A stretch of DNA of 53,721 nucleotides from Candidatus Poseidoniaceae archaeon (lineage in GTDB: Archaea; Thermoplasmatota; Poseidoniia; Poseidoniales; Poseidoniaceae), in the NCBI GenBank assembly GCA_030747785.1, contig JASLKC010000009.1, forward strand, positions 1 to 53,721, read 5' to 3'. Each line of letters begins with the position of its first letter. Positions within the stretch are counted from its first letter, which is position 1. Positions 53,673 through 53,721 of this stretch are shown here, piece by piece. Made by a program: the position numbers and the translations under genes. The notes below the pieces were generated by a model. It did not search any database and had not been told where the DNA came from. It worked only from the letters and a program-made list of their open reading frames with translations.

Positions 53673-53721
53673 ATGCAACCTGGGCACGGTGTAGCGAACT
53701 CCAATCATCGATATGAAGTAG
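53673..53721 (+). CDS. Start of a gene running off the window
   Basis: Open frame from ATG, giving MQPGHGVANSNHRYEV, with no stop before the window ends. The 16 visible residues do not allow a family call. Support comes from the TATA box 26 nt upstream and the palindrome between; both are hard to explain unless a gene starts here. Confidence 0.5.
   Translation, partial: MQPGHGVANSNHRYEV

Overview
The window reads as a gene-dense, streamlined archaeal genome, most likely a marine planktonic euryarchaeon of the Thermoplasmata / Marine Group II (Poseidoniales) type. The sequence shows a group II chaperonin, a tandem-AAA CDC48, a PRC-barrel protein, AcoX-like NAD-kinase and NcsA/TtuA-type genes, archaeal TATA elements at leaderless spacing, and many secreted or membrane-anchored proteins rich in Asp/Glu and N-glycosylation sequons. 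These sit beside bacterial-looking genes (DnaK, a TGS/editing-domain threonyl-tRNA synthetase, a DHS-like enzyme of the bacterial type). The lineage is inferred from this gene mix; no rRNA or tRNA is present to prove it. There is no mobile element or CRISPR array, and no gap above about 210 bp between genes. At least four convergent gene pairs overlap at their 3' ends or abut exactly.

Layout. 1-3.4 kb: a large membrane-anchored surface protein and a small conserved protein, both on the minus strand. 3.5-8.7 kb: a plus-strand run with agmatinase, a fused S-adenosylmethionine decarboxylase / deoxyhypusine-synthase-like enzyme (a polyamine unit), a secreted M14 carboxypeptidase and an M17 leucyl aminopeptidase. 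8.7-14.2 kb (minus): secreted purple acid phosphatase, class III aminotransferase, DnaK and an Hsp20-like protein. 14.3-18.6 kb (plus): divergent chaperonin, threonine 3-dehydrogenase, CTP synthase. 18.6-26.1 kb: ATP-NAD kinase family protein (minus), small charged protein, ThrRS and a large membrane/helical-repeat protein (plus), then pyrI and pyrB (minus). 26.2-35.3 kb: a surface protein, a membrane/coiled-coil protein, a tRNA thiolase (minus), then a roadblock operon: a stand-alone roadblock protein, a 1046-residue roadblock/coiled-coil protein and a two-helix membrane protein. 35.3-42 kb (minus): a CDC48 ATPase, a PRC-barrel protein, and a DUF4350-like / DUF58 / polytopic membrane operon without an adjacent MoxR. 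42-44.7 kb (plus): aldehyde dehydrogenase, membrane protein, MAPEG-like protein. 44.8-53.4 kb (minus): an MMPL/RND-type exporter, a giant calcium-repeat surface protein and a further membrane-anchored protein, with a visibly different oligonucleotide composition. The last 300 bp hold a possible 55-codon ORF and a strong leaderless promoter for a gene that runs off the window.

Themes. Pyrimidine synthesis (PyrB, PyrI, CTP synthase), protein quality control (DnaK, Hsp20-like, chaperonin, CDC48), peptide and phosphate scavenging at the cell surface (M14, M17, purple acid phosphatase) and polyamine metabolism are all represented. The most novel-looking items are the SpeD/DHS-like fusion and the roadblock/coiled-coil/mini-membrane operon. 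Several genes carry small perfect hairpins directly upstream of their start codons, some of which include or abut the Shine-Dalgarno sequence; this suggests a shared style of translational control but is inference.
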